The position numbers and the translations under genes were made by a program. DNA of 11,267 nucleotides from Promethearchaeota archaeon (GTDB lineage: Archaea > Asgardarchaeota > Lokiarchaeia > Sigyniarchaeales > SOKP01). The notes below the pieces were generated by a model, which worked only from the letters and a program-made list of their open reading frames with translations, had not been told where the DNA came from and ran no database searches. The DNA is taken from NCBI GenBank assembly GCA_030615145.1, contig JAUWZT010000111.1, positions 1 through 11,267 on the forward strand. The letters run 5' to 3'. Below are positions 1 to 5,688 of the stretch, in pieces; position 1 is the first letter of the stretch, and each line of letters opens with the position of its first letter.

Positions 1-1
1 A

Positions 2-697
2 GTATCAAAATACCTCTATTTTAAAGGACGCGTCCCAGAATCAACAATTAAAAGGGTTTTTTCAGCTGGTTTGTTAGGCGAAAAGAATAAGCGGCGAATT
101 GTCCCGACTAGATGGAGTATAACCGCTGTTGACGACATCATTTCTAAAGCACTTATTAAAGAAATTAAAAGATTTCCTGAAATAAATGATTATCGCATTT
201 TTGAAAGAACTTACTTAGATAATCACTTTAAAATACTTCTTTTTCCTGGCAAATTCACGTACGAGATGAACGAAGTCTGGGCGCCCAATACGTTATGGAA
301 CATATCTCTCAATGGGAATACTCGCAGTTTAAAACCTCAAATAATGACTGATTTTGAATTTTATAAGGGGAGAAAGAATTACGCAAGCAATATTACGGGC
401 GCTTATTACGCTGCTCGAAAGGAAGTTTGCGAATATTTATACCGGATCGGAAGACAAGCAAGGATTCTAATCTTTCGCGAAGTACAAGGCGGTTATATTG
501 TGCCATTAGGTGTTTGGGTTATCAGAGAGACGGTAAAAAACGCAATGGAACTAAACAATCCGCAAATCCTCGATAATTTTGACGACTCGATTAAAAGCAT
601 GGCGGGGGGTTTCATGGTTAGCTACAAATATTGGAAAAAGAGCAGTAAATTAATAAATTTCGTTAAAAATCAGAGAACTATAGATAATTTTTTATAA
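2..697 (+). CDS. nreA: Nre family archaeal DNA repair protein, C-terminal part (5' truncated by window edge)
   Basis: Reading frame 2 is open from the window edge to the TAA at 695-697, giving 231 visible residues. The TTG at 71 is internal: upstream codons continue without a stop and read like the same protein, so the true start lies outside the window. Visible residues 31-45 (RRIVPTRWSITAVDD) are the hallmark block of archaeal Nre proteins. Family members are about 400 residues with an N-terminal zinc-binding part, which would lie off the left edge. The protein ends in QRTIDNFL, which fits the PCNA-interacting (PIP) consensus Qxx(I/L/M)xxFF-like. Known biology: NreA of Haloferax takes part in DNA damage repair and carries a C-terminal PIP motif that contacts PCNA. 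The role here is transferred from family membership. The gene ends in a pyrimidine-rich stretch before the next promoter, so it is probably transcribed separately from what follows. The choice of nreA over nreB as symbol is uncertain. Confidence 0.85.
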   Translation, partial: VSKYLYFKGRVPESTIKRVFSAGLLGEKNKRRIVPTRWSITAVDDIISKALIKEIKRFPEINDYRIFERTYLDNHFKILLFPGKFTYEMNEVWAPNTLWNISLNGNTRSLKPQIMTDFEFYKGRKNYASNITGAYYAARKEVCEYLYRIGRQARILIFREVQGGYIVPLGVWVIRETVKNAMELNNPQILDNFDDSIKSMAGGFMVSYKYWKKSSKLINFVKNQRTIDNFL

Positions 698-698
698 A

Positions 699-716
699 TT
701 CTCTTATTTCTTTATA
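699..716 (+). terminator. T-rich transcription end after nre
   Basis: Directly after the nre stop the plus strand is pyrimidine-rich (TTCTCTTATTTCTTTAT). Archaeal RNA polymerase commonly terminates at such T-tracts without a hairpin. No stem is visible. It overlaps the TATA-like box of the next gene, as is common in compact archaeal intergenic regions. Confidence 0.3.
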
Positions 717-719
717 TAA
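711..719 (+). promoter_or_regulatory. TATA-like box for the hydrolase/flavoprotein operon
   Basis: TTTATATAA matches the archaeal TATA-box consensus well. Its centre (about 715) predicts a transcript start near 741, giving a leader of about 25-35 nt that includes the GGAG at 763-766. No convincing purine-rich BRE is seen directly upstream. In DNA this AT-rich a TATA match is only modest evidence. Confidence 0.4.
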
Positions 720-765
720 AAATTTTGATTTAACTAATCTACTAGTTTGAGATTAATCGAGTGGA

Positions 766-1632
766 GTGAAAAGATTGATTATAGATATGCATGTACATCC
801 TCTATGCAAGGAAGTTAGTTGGGATGATCTAAAAAAAATCTGTAAAGTTATGTATGGGTTGGACCCTCATAAAGAAAAATATATGTACAGGGCTTTTAGA
901 GGCTTAAAGGAAAATATCTCAATTGATAATTACATTATTTTGATGGATAAATTTGGAATTGATAAAGCAGTAATAGTAAGTTTTAACATTAAAACTGCCT
1001 ACGACCTAATCCTTGTTTCAAACGACGATATCGCCAATCTCGTAAAGTTACATCCGAATAGGCTAATTGGTTTTGCGGGTATTGATCCACCCGCTTCAGA
1101 TGCCTTGGACCAATTAGATTACGCAATTTCGTCTTTAGGATTAAAAGGAGTTAAATTAGTACCGCCTGCTCAGAAATTTGACATTTCACAAAAGAAATAC
1201 GATCCTCTTTGGCGAAAAATGGTTGATTTAAATATTCCTTTATGGACTCATGGTGGCCATCAGGGGAGTACTGGAGGCTCTATTGCAAAATATGGGCATC
1301 CAATGTTAATCGACGAGATGGCAATGCGAAATGAAGATTTAACAATTATTATTGGGCACATGGGGGCACCTTGGTTCTGGGATACATACTCTGTAGTTTT
1401 AAGACATCCTAATGTTTATACTGACATCTCAGCGCATCCAGATCTTTATTCCTATTTTCCTTGGGATGCTTATACTAAATATAATATAGAACATAAGGTA
1501 TTATTTGCCTCTGATCATCCATTAATTCATTGGAATAAAATAATTCCAGCAGCCAAAGAATTGTCTATTTCTGAGGGGTTTAAAAAGAGGATTATGGGGC
1601 TTAATGCGACCAAGATATTAACAATTGAATAG
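766..1632 (+). CDS. Amidohydrolase-2 family metal-dependent hydrolase
   Basis: A cytosolic TIM-barrel hydrolase of 288 residues, the usual length for the amidohydrolase-2 group (ACMSD / gamma-resorcylate decarboxylase / related lactonases). The metal-site motifs are all visible: IIDMHVHP with the HxH pair His9/His11, LWTHGGH with His162 (and His165), IIGHMGAPW with His198, and FASDHP with Asp250. This is the standard order for a mononuclear Zn- or Mn-type site. No carboxylated-lysine motif is evident, consistent with this branch. The reaction could be hydrolysis or non-oxidative decarboxylation; the sequence alone does not decide. The listed start is GTG 766, but GGAG at 763-766 overlaps it and lies 8 nt before an in-frame TTG at 775, so TTG 775 is a real alternative (three residues shorter). 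There is no signal peptide. The stop lies 9 nt ahead of the next gene, so the two are almost certainly co-transcribed. Confidence 0.82.
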   Translation: MKRLIIDMHVHPLCKEVSWDDLKKICKVMYGLDPHKEKYMYRAFRGLKENISIDNYIILMDKFGIDKAVIVSFNIKTAYDLILVSNDDIANLVKLHPNRLIGFAGIDPPASDALDQLDYAISSLGLKGVKLVPPAQKFDISQKKYDPLWRKMVDLNIPLWTHGGHQGSTGGSIAKYGHPMLIDEMAMRNEDLTIIIGHMGAPWFWDTYSVVLRHPNVYTDISAHPDLYSYFPWDAYTKYNIEHKVLFASDHPLIHWNKIIPAAKELSISEGFKKRIMGLNATKILTIE

Positions 1633-1641
1633 TGGTACGAA

Positions 1642-2526
1642 ATGATTTGGAAAACTCCTATAAATAAAATGACGGGTACTAAGTACCCTTTAATTATGGC
1701 AGCTTTTGCCGGGTATGGCAGAACCAAATTTGCCGCATTGTTCTCAAATGCTGGTGGACTGGGGGTTATTACTGCCTTGAATTACCAGATCGGTGATTTT
1801 AGATCCGAATTGCAAAAAATGAAAGAATTGACGGACAAGCCATTTGGTGTTAATTTAACTGTTCTACCTCCGGATGTGAAAGCATTAAATGTGAAAGTAT
1901 CAAAAGATGACTATTTAAAATATTTAGAAATAGCTATTGAAGAAGGTGTGAAAGTTTTTACAACTTCTGCTTATCAAGCTACTCATCTAGGAAAAAGAAT
2001 TCAAGAAGCAGATTGCTATTGGTTTCATAAATGTGCTTTGATTAGACACGCTATTTCTGCTGAAATTGTAGGGGTTAACGCTATTACTTTAATTGGAATG
2101 GAAGCTTCAGGTTTTAAAAATCCTTATCAACACACAACTTTAGTAAACATAACAATGGCAAAACGGTTATTGAAAGTTCCTATCATTGCCGCAGGAGGAA
2201 TTGGAGACGCGCGTGGTTTTTTAGGAGCATTAGCTATGGGGGCAGAGGGTGTTTGCCTTGGTTCTGCAATTCTTACAACAGTTGAAAGTCCCGTTCCTAA
2301 AGAGATAAAAAAAAAATGGTTAGAAATAGATATATTTTCTGAAGATTACCATAAAAAACTTTACCATCGAGATTTAAAAGCAACTAGCGTATTATCAACA
2401 GCTATAGCACATCAAAAAGAAATCATTCCTTTACGTGATTTCATCGAAAAAATTATGGACGAAGCAGGAGAGATTTTAAAATCGTGGGGATTCAAAGAAA
2501 ATCAATTTAATATTCCCTCTAATTAA
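1642..2526 (+). CDS. Nitronate monooxygenase / 2-nitropropane dioxygenase-like FMN protein
   Basis: A 294-residue protein of the NPD/FabK-like FMN TIM-barrel family. Visible blocks in order: NAGGLGVI (36-43), KPFGVNL (66-72), a KCALIRHAISAE segment (130-141) matching the family's 'VRHA..AE' helix, GMEASGF (152-158), AAGGIGDARG (183-192) and MGAEGVCLGSAIL (199-211). The last two form the phosphate-binding loops for FMN. Family members oxidise nitronates or act as NAD(P)H-flavin or enoyl reductases. The usual GxEAGGH motif, which supplies the active-site histidine, reads GMEASGF here, so residue 158 is Phe; His164 is the nearest histidine. Classical nitronate monooxygenase activity is therefore doubtful and another flavin oxidoreductase role is likely. 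It starts at ATG 1642, 9 nt after the hydrolase stop, with only a weak ribosome site (GGT near 1634). The operon arrangement suggests both enzymes act on one pathway; the substrate is unknown. Confidence 0.8.
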   Translation: MIWKTPINKMTGTKYPLIMAAFAGYGRTKFAALFSNAGGLGVITALNYQIGDFRSELQKMKELTDKPFGVNLTVLPPDVKALNVKVSKDDYLKYLEIAIEEGVKVFTTSAYQATHLGKRIQEADCYWFHKCALIRHAISAEIVGVNAITLIGMEASGFKNPYQHTTLVNITMAKRLLKVPIIAAGGIGDARGFLGALAMGAEGVCLGSAILTTVESPVPKEIKKKWLEIDIFSEDYHKKLYHRDLKATSVLSTAIAHQKEIIPLRDFIEKIMDEAGEILKSWGFKENQFNIPSN

Positions 2527-2568
2527 TTATTAAACATCTACCTAAAAGAAATTAGATAGAAATAAAAT

Positions 2569-2578
2569 AAAAAAAAAA
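2569..2578 (-). terminator. Oligo-T terminator of the membrane amidohydrolase gene
   Basis: Ten consecutive A residues on the plus strand give a T10 run on the minus strand, starting one base after the stop codon of the minus-strand gene, followed by further T-rich sequence (TTATTTTATTTC). This is a strong archaeal-type T-tract terminator with no hairpin. It sits in the 53-nt space between two convergent genes. Confidence 0.5.
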
Positions 2579-2579
2579 T

Positions 2580-4307
2580 TTAAAGCTCTATTGGTTCGAA
2601 TTCTTTTAAGTTCTTAACTTTTTTAACTTTAGGATTCTTAATTAAATATCCTTCAATCATTACCATAGATACTTGTCCTAAGTAATCAATATTCTCTAGG
2701 GGATTTCCTGGAACGACTTGAATATCAGCTGATTTTCCAACTTCAATACTCCCAGTTATTTCACCAATCCCAATATTATCGGCATTACCTTTAGTAGCGA
2801 AATGAAGAGCTTCTTGTGCGGTCATATCCGTGTATTTCAAGAAGTTCTTTAACTCTTTCCAAACATTATAATGCGTGGCGTAAGGGACTGCTGCATCTGT
2901 ACCAACAGTCAATTTTATACCCTCTTTGTACGCCTTTTGTAATCCATTGATCATTCCTACTTCAATCAAAACAGCATTTTCTTTTTTTACATCCGTTATT
3001 TTCGTTTCTTCTTTAGAGAGTACAGCCATACCCATACCTGCGGAAGTAGTGGAAGTCAAAGTAGTAAATCCTCGAAGTGATTTAGGATTATTTTTAAATA
3101 ATGGTACTAAATCATCAGTTATTTTAGCACCATGTTCAATGCTGTCAACACCTCCCAAGAGTGCTTCCTTAATACCGTGAGTCGATTCGCAATGAGTGGC
3201 TACTAATAATCCACCACGATGAGCCTCAAAACACGCGGTCTCAATCTCTTCTATGGTCATTTGAGGTCGTCCAGCTTCTCCGACTTTTCGCGAATCCATA
3301 ACGCCTCCAGTCGATAGGATTTTTATAAAATCTACTTCCTTTCTTAGATTTTTTCTTATCGCTTTTTTTACTTCTGTTGGAGAATCCGTGGTATACGCCA
3401 TCATTCCACCGTGGCCACCAGTTATACAGATACCCATTCCAGCACAAATCAATCTAGGTCCAATTAACTTTCCTTTTTTAATTTGGTCCCTAAGTTTGAG
3501 ATCTAAGTAGAACGGATCGCTCATCGTTCTTAAAGTCGTCACACCCGCATTTAAAGCGTTGCTAGCGTTAATCTTCATCATGTTACTAAGAACTTTTTTG
3601 CCTAAGGGCATTTTAAGCAATTTGGTTAATCTTTCTAGCGTTTTATCGCTTAAATTCATCAATTTCATTGGTTTTCCGCTGCCCGTTAAATGACAATGAG
3701 CGTTAATCAAGCCTGGTAAAACATAGTCTCCTTTTAAGTCTACTTTTTTGTATTGTTCTGGAATCTTGATATCTTCTTCTTTACCTACCCCGACAATTAA
3801 ACCGGGCGTCTCATCATCTTCTACAACATTTTTAATTAATATTACTCCTTTTTTAATTATCGAACTCTTAAGATTACCGTCAATTATATTACAATTGATA
3901 AGCGCTAGATTTGCTTTAGGTTCTTTTTTTCTATATTTTAATCGTTTAATCCAGCCTATTGTGAAAAATGTTAAAATAATATCAATAACACTTCCAAAAA
4001 TAGCCATTGTCCAGTACCACACTACCGGCATCCAACTAGAATCTAAATGAGCAAGATTTAAAGTTAAATTGTACATCCCAACGCCGTAAATTCCAAGAAT
4101 ATCTAAAATCCCTAATGGAATTCCTATAAAAGGGATAACCCACGGGAAAATATTAAGTAATCCAATAATTGAATGTGCAAGAGCGCCTAATACTCCTTCC
4201 AACGTGCCGTATGTTATCCACGCAAATAAAGAAATTAGAATTGTTAAAAAAAGTAGAAATACTATACAAGTATTTAAAAAATTTGATGATCCTTTGTTCT
4301 CGTTCAT
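2580..4307 (-). CDS. Membrane-anchored amidohydrolase (imidazolonepropionase/prolidase-like catalytic domain)
   Basis: A 575-residue fusion. Residues about 13-120 hold roughly four hydrophobic helices (about 13-34, 36-55, 56-80 and 94-120), followed by a strongly basic segment (121-128) that by the positive-inside rule puts the rest in the cytosol. Residues about 132-560 form a complete amidohydrolase-1 domain: a small beta-sandwich start, then GLINAHCHL (His204/His206), TGGHGG (297-301), DFIKILSTGG (Lys329, the likely carboxylated metal bridge), ATHCES (His372), SIEHGA (His392) and TVGTDA (Asp471), ending with a GSIEVGKSADIQV segment typical of the family. All binuclear metal ligands are present, so it should be active. 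The closest functional type is the prolidase / imidazolonepropionase-like branch, which cleaves N-acylated amino acids, cyclic amides or dipeptides; the substrate is not decidable. The family is normally soluble and about 400-430 residues, so the membrane block is the unusual part. The start ATG has no clear ribosome site; a TTTTAAAA box about 27 nt upstream would suit a leaderless transcript. Confidence 0.82.
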   Translation of the reverse strand: MNENKGSSNFLNTCIVFLLFLTILISLFAWITYGTLEGVLGALAHSIIGLLNIFPWVIPFIGIPLGILDILGIYGVGMYNLTLNLAHLDSSWMPVVWYWTMAIFGSVIDIILTFFTIGWIKRLKYRKKEPKANLALINCNIIDGNLKSSIIKKGVILIKNVVEDDETPGLIVGVGKEEDIKIPEQYKKVDLKGDYVLPGLINAHCHLTGSGKPMKLMNLSDKTLERLTKLLKMPLGKKVLSNMMKINASNALNAGVTTLRTMSDPFYLDLKLRDQIKKGKLIGPRLICAGMGICITGGHGGMMAYTTDSPTEVKKAIRKNLRKEVDFIKILSTGGVMDSRKVGEAGRPQMTIEEIETACFEAHRGGLLVATHCESTHGIKEALLGGVDSIEHGAKITDDLVPLFKNNPKSLRGFTTLTSTTSAGMGMAVLSKEETKITDVKKENAVLIEVGMINGLQKAYKEGIKLTVGTDAAVPYATHYNVWKELKNFLKYTDMTAQEALHFATKGNADNIGIGEITGSIEVGKSADIQVVPGNPLENIDYLGQVSMVMIEGYLIKNPKVKKVKNLKEFEPIEL

Positions 4308-4330
4308 AATTTCTTGCCAATTTTTATTGC

Positions 4331-4338
4331 TTTTAAAA
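4331..4338 (-). promoter_or_regulatory. TATA-like box for a possibly leaderless membrane amidohydrolase transcript
   Basis: TTTTAAAA is centred about 27 nt upstream of the minus-strand ATG at 4307. That spacing would put the transcript start at or next to the start codon, as in leaderless archaeal mRNAs, and the start indeed lacks a recognisable ribosome site. The surrounding DNA is so AT-rich that chance matches are frequent. Confidence 0.25.
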
Positions 4339-4379
4339 TGTAATGATTTAATTTTTAATAGATTAAAATAGTTCCTTTA

Positions 4380-4399
4380 ATTTAAAAATAATTTTAAAT
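4380..4399. repeat. Perfect 8-bp inverted repeat in the divergent promoter region
   Basis: ATTTAAAA, spacer ATAA, TTTTAAAT. The dyad lies between two divergent genes and could be an operator, but it contains only A and T, so chance occurrence in this region is likely. Confidence 0.3.
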
Positions 4400-4631
4400 A
4401 TCGTCAAGAAGAAGTGTATATAATTGAGAAAGATAATATTATTGCTAATTAATTAAAAAGGAAGAAAACATTAGGTTAAATGAATTAATAGTGTATTGGG
4501 TATCCTAAATAGAAGTTATAATTTAATTAAAATTTGATTTGAAAAAACTTTTAACTAACATAGCAGTAGATTATTATTATTAGAATAATTTGAATATTGT
4601 AAATACAAAATTATTTGAATGTGTACTTGTA

Positions 4632-4636
4632 GAGGT
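4632..4636 (+). promoter_or_regulatory. Ribosome binding site GAGGT of the QueT gene
   Basis: GAGGT is complementary to the 3' end of archaeal 16S rRNA and lies 8 nt before ATG 4645, which fixes that start. The same core and nearly the same spacing recur before the surface protein gene (5677-5681) and before the RNA methyltransferase gene (9820-9824). Confidence 0.6.
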
Positions 4637-4644
4637 TAAAAATA

Positions 4645-5199
4645 ATGAGTATTGAAAATGATATATCTGAAAAAAGATCTAAAGGTTATAACTTCGAAAA
4701 TATTTCTTTAAGAATTGCTTTAACCGCTATTACAGCAGCATTATATATTGTTTTAGGTTATGTATTTCAAGCGATTAGTTTTTTAGGTTTGCAATTTAGA
4801 GTTGCAGAATTAATTGTTGGAATGTGTATTATTTTCCCACTTGAAGGTTTAGTTGGCAATGTCATTGGTGTTTTTTTCGTTAATTTATCTTCACCATTAG
4901 GCCCAATTGATCTTATTAGCTGTATTGTAAATGTTCCAGCACTTTATTGTATAATATATTTCAAGGATAAAAGAGGTTTAAAATTTCTAGGAGGAATTTT
5001 GTATGCTCTTATTATTTCCCTTTATGTTGCATTAATTTTGAACTTTGTTCTGTCTTTACCGATATTGCTTATGTTTATCCAAGTTCTAATTCCTGAAGTT
5101 ATTTTAGCTACACTTGGGATTATATTATTTGAAAATATCAAAAGGGGATTAAATATAAATGATAAAATAAATAGAAAAAAAGAAGAAATTAGTTCTTGA
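4645..5199 (+). CDS. queT: QueT family transporter (ECF S-component for a queuosine/archaeosine precursor)
   Basis: A 184-residue hydrophobic protein with a charged N-terminal tail (1-20), about five or six membrane helices between 21 and 163, and a Lys/Glu-rich C-terminal tail. The motifs LQFRVAE (49-55) with the following EGLVGNVIGVFFVN stretch, SPLGPIDLI (83-91) and IPEVIL (149-154) match the QueT family. Known biology: bacterial QueT is a substrate-binding S-component of energy-coupling factor (ECF) transporters, linked by riboswitch regulation to preQ1 uptake. In an archaeon a reasonable inference is salvage of preQ0, preQ1 or a related 7-deazaguanine for archaeosine in tRNA. No EcfT or ATPase gene lies in the window, so it would have to use a shared energising module encoded elsewhere. 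The start is set by GAGGT at 8-nt spacing. It appears to be a single-gene unit followed by pyrimidine-rich DNA. Confidence 0.78.
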   Translation: MSIENDISEKRSKGYNFENISLRIALTAITAALYIVLGYVFQAISFLGLQFRVAELIVGMCIIFPLEGLVGNVIGVFFVNLSSPLGPIDLISCIVNVPALYCIIYFKDKRGLKFLGGILYALIISLYVALILNFVLSLPILLMFIQVLIPEVILATLGIILFENIKRGLNINDKINRKKEEISS

Positions 5200-5226
5200 A
5201 TTACTTTTCTCCTGTATTTATCTTTT
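5200..5226 (+). terminator. Pyrimidine-rich transcription end after queT
   Basis: The plus strand after the queT stop is rich in T and C (segments ACTTTTCTCC and TTTATCTTTTC), fitting a weak archaeal T-tract terminator. No paired stem adjoins it; a separate GC-rich hairpin follows at 5267. Confidence 0.3.
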
Positions 5227-5266
5227 CAATATCTTTCGGAAAAAACACTTTTTTAAATGAAAGCAA

Positions 5267-5284
5267 GCTCCATGTTATGGGAGC
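5267..5284 (+). other. Short GC-rich hairpin upstream of the small ORF
   Basis: GCTCCAT, loop GTT, ATGGGAGC: a 7-bp stem with one bulged G, and a rare GC-rich element in this AT-rich intergenic region. It is not followed by a T run (GTTAGAAAAAG follows), so it is not a typical intrinsic terminator. It begins 68 nt after queT and ends 54 nt before the small ORF. It could stabilise the queT mRNA 3' end or be a protein-binding element; the function is unknown. Confidence 0.4.
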
Positions 5285-5338
5285 GTTAGAAAAAGACAAA
5301 TATTAGATGTTTATTACTCCTTATAGACCAGAAGTTGT

Positions 5339-5554
5339 ATGTCAAAGGAAAAAATTATTTTTAGCCCAACCACTCCCCACGAGGATGCTATTAGGATGAA
5401 ATGTGAGCAATTAGGATATAAAAATTATCATAATTATATAGATGATATTTTAAAAAGAGTACATAGTGTTATTACCGATAAAAATTTTTATCCCAGAAAA
5501 AGAATTAGAAGAGTTAATAAAAGATATAATGGATTATATTTTTCATTTTACTAA
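5339..5554 (+). CDS. Small hypothetical protein, probably frameshifted near its middle
   Basis: The open frame gives 71 residues from ATG 5339; I do not recognise the family. Residues 1-49 look like a normal soluble protein (an IIFSPTTPHEDAI start, then a helical stretch with KCEQLGYKNYHNYIDDILKR). After Asn-Phe at residues 48-49 the frame turns into an Arg/Lys-rich tail ending GLYFSFY. In a second frame beginning at 5490 the DNA reads IPEKELEELIKDIMDYIF and on to a TAA at 5562-5564, a textbook amphipathic helix. Dropping one base in the A5T5 tract (5480-5489) joins the two parts into a 74-residue protein. The likely explanation is an indel error in the assembly or a recent mutation; programmed frameshifting is less likely but possible. 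There is no ribosome site; a TTTATTA box centred 26 nt upstream would fit a leaderless transcript. The frame is closed upstream by TAG at 5324, so this is not the tail of a longer gene in that frame. Confidence 0.5.
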   Translation: MSKEKIIFSPTTPHEDAIRMKCEQLGYKNYHNYIDDILKRVHSVITDKNFYPRKRIRRVNKRYNGLYFSFY

Positions 5555-5610
5555 TTCTGTCTAAGTTATATCTATTATTAATATATTTCTGTTGTAATAG
5601 AAAACTTAGG

Positions 5611-5638
5611 TTTAAAAACTAAAATTTTCATATAAATT
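5611..5638 (+). promoter_or_regulatory. Candidate TATA boxes of the surface protein gene
   Basis: Two TATA-like stretches, TTTAAAAAC (5611-5619) and CATATAAAT (5630-5638), lie upstream of ATG 5689. The second would give a leader of about 29 nt containing the GAGGT ribosome site. The whole 124-nt gap from 5565 is nearly pure AT and otherwise holds nothing recognisable. Confidence 0.25.
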
Positions 5639-5676
5639 TTAATTAATTTTTTTATAATCTTATAATATTTTTTAAC

Positions 5677-5681
5677 GAGGT
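5677..5681 (+). promoter_or_regulatory. Ribosome binding site GAGGT of the surface protein gene
   Basis: GAGGT lies 7 nt before ATG 5689. It is one of very few G-rich spots in the upstream region and supports that start, which also places a signal peptide exactly at the N-terminus. Confidence 0.55.
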
Positions 5682-5688
5682 TTTTTTA

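Larger units (their letters stand above)
4308..4644. other. Divergent AT-rich intergenic region
   Basis: These 337 nt separate the minus-strand amidohydrolase from the plus-strand QueT gene and must hold both promoters. No open frame of useful length, tRNA or GC-rich structure is visible. Notable items are the perfect inverted repeat at 4380-4399, a GTATATAATT stretch near 4416 and an ATTATTATTATT run near 4570. I looked for a preQ1-type riboswitch because bacterial queT genes often have one: an AGAGGTT occurs at 4631-4637, but the required C-rich pairing segment and A-rich tail do not follow, and this motif is better explained as the ribosome site of the next gene. Confidence 0.6.

Noticed and set aside
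71..73. TTG at 71 as a gene start for Nre
   Set aside because: The frame is open to the window edge and the upstream residues (SKYLYFKGRVPESTIKRVFSAG) continue the same protein, so this is an internal Leu codon.
1527..1727. Minus-strand 66-residue hydrophobic frame across the hydrolase/flavoprotein junction
   Set aside because: It lies antisense to two well-supported genes with clear motifs, has no ribosome site, and its hydrophobicity follows from the complementary codons.
2926..3180. Plus-strand 84-residue frame inside the membrane amidohydrolase gene
   Set aside because: Antisense to the conserved catalytic domain; Ser/Thr/Pro-rich shadow composition and no upstream signals.
3241..3447. 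Minus-strand 68-residue frame in another register of the amidohydrolase gene
   Set aside because: Same-strand overlap with the intact catalytic domain; the Trp/Lys/Arg-rich composition is typical of an off-frame reading.
3748..4050. Plus-strand 100-residue frame opposite the membrane/catalytic junction
   Set aside because: Entirely antisense to a gene with continuous, recognisable protein sequence; no start signals.
4565..4590. ATTATTATTATT microsatellite-like run
   Set aside because: Too short and of too low complexity to mean more than AT-rich background.
4631..4660. Possible preQ1 riboswitch start (AGAGGTT) before queT
   Set aside because: The required C-rich pairing partner and A-rich tail are missing, the start codon follows at once, and the motif is explained by the ribosome site.
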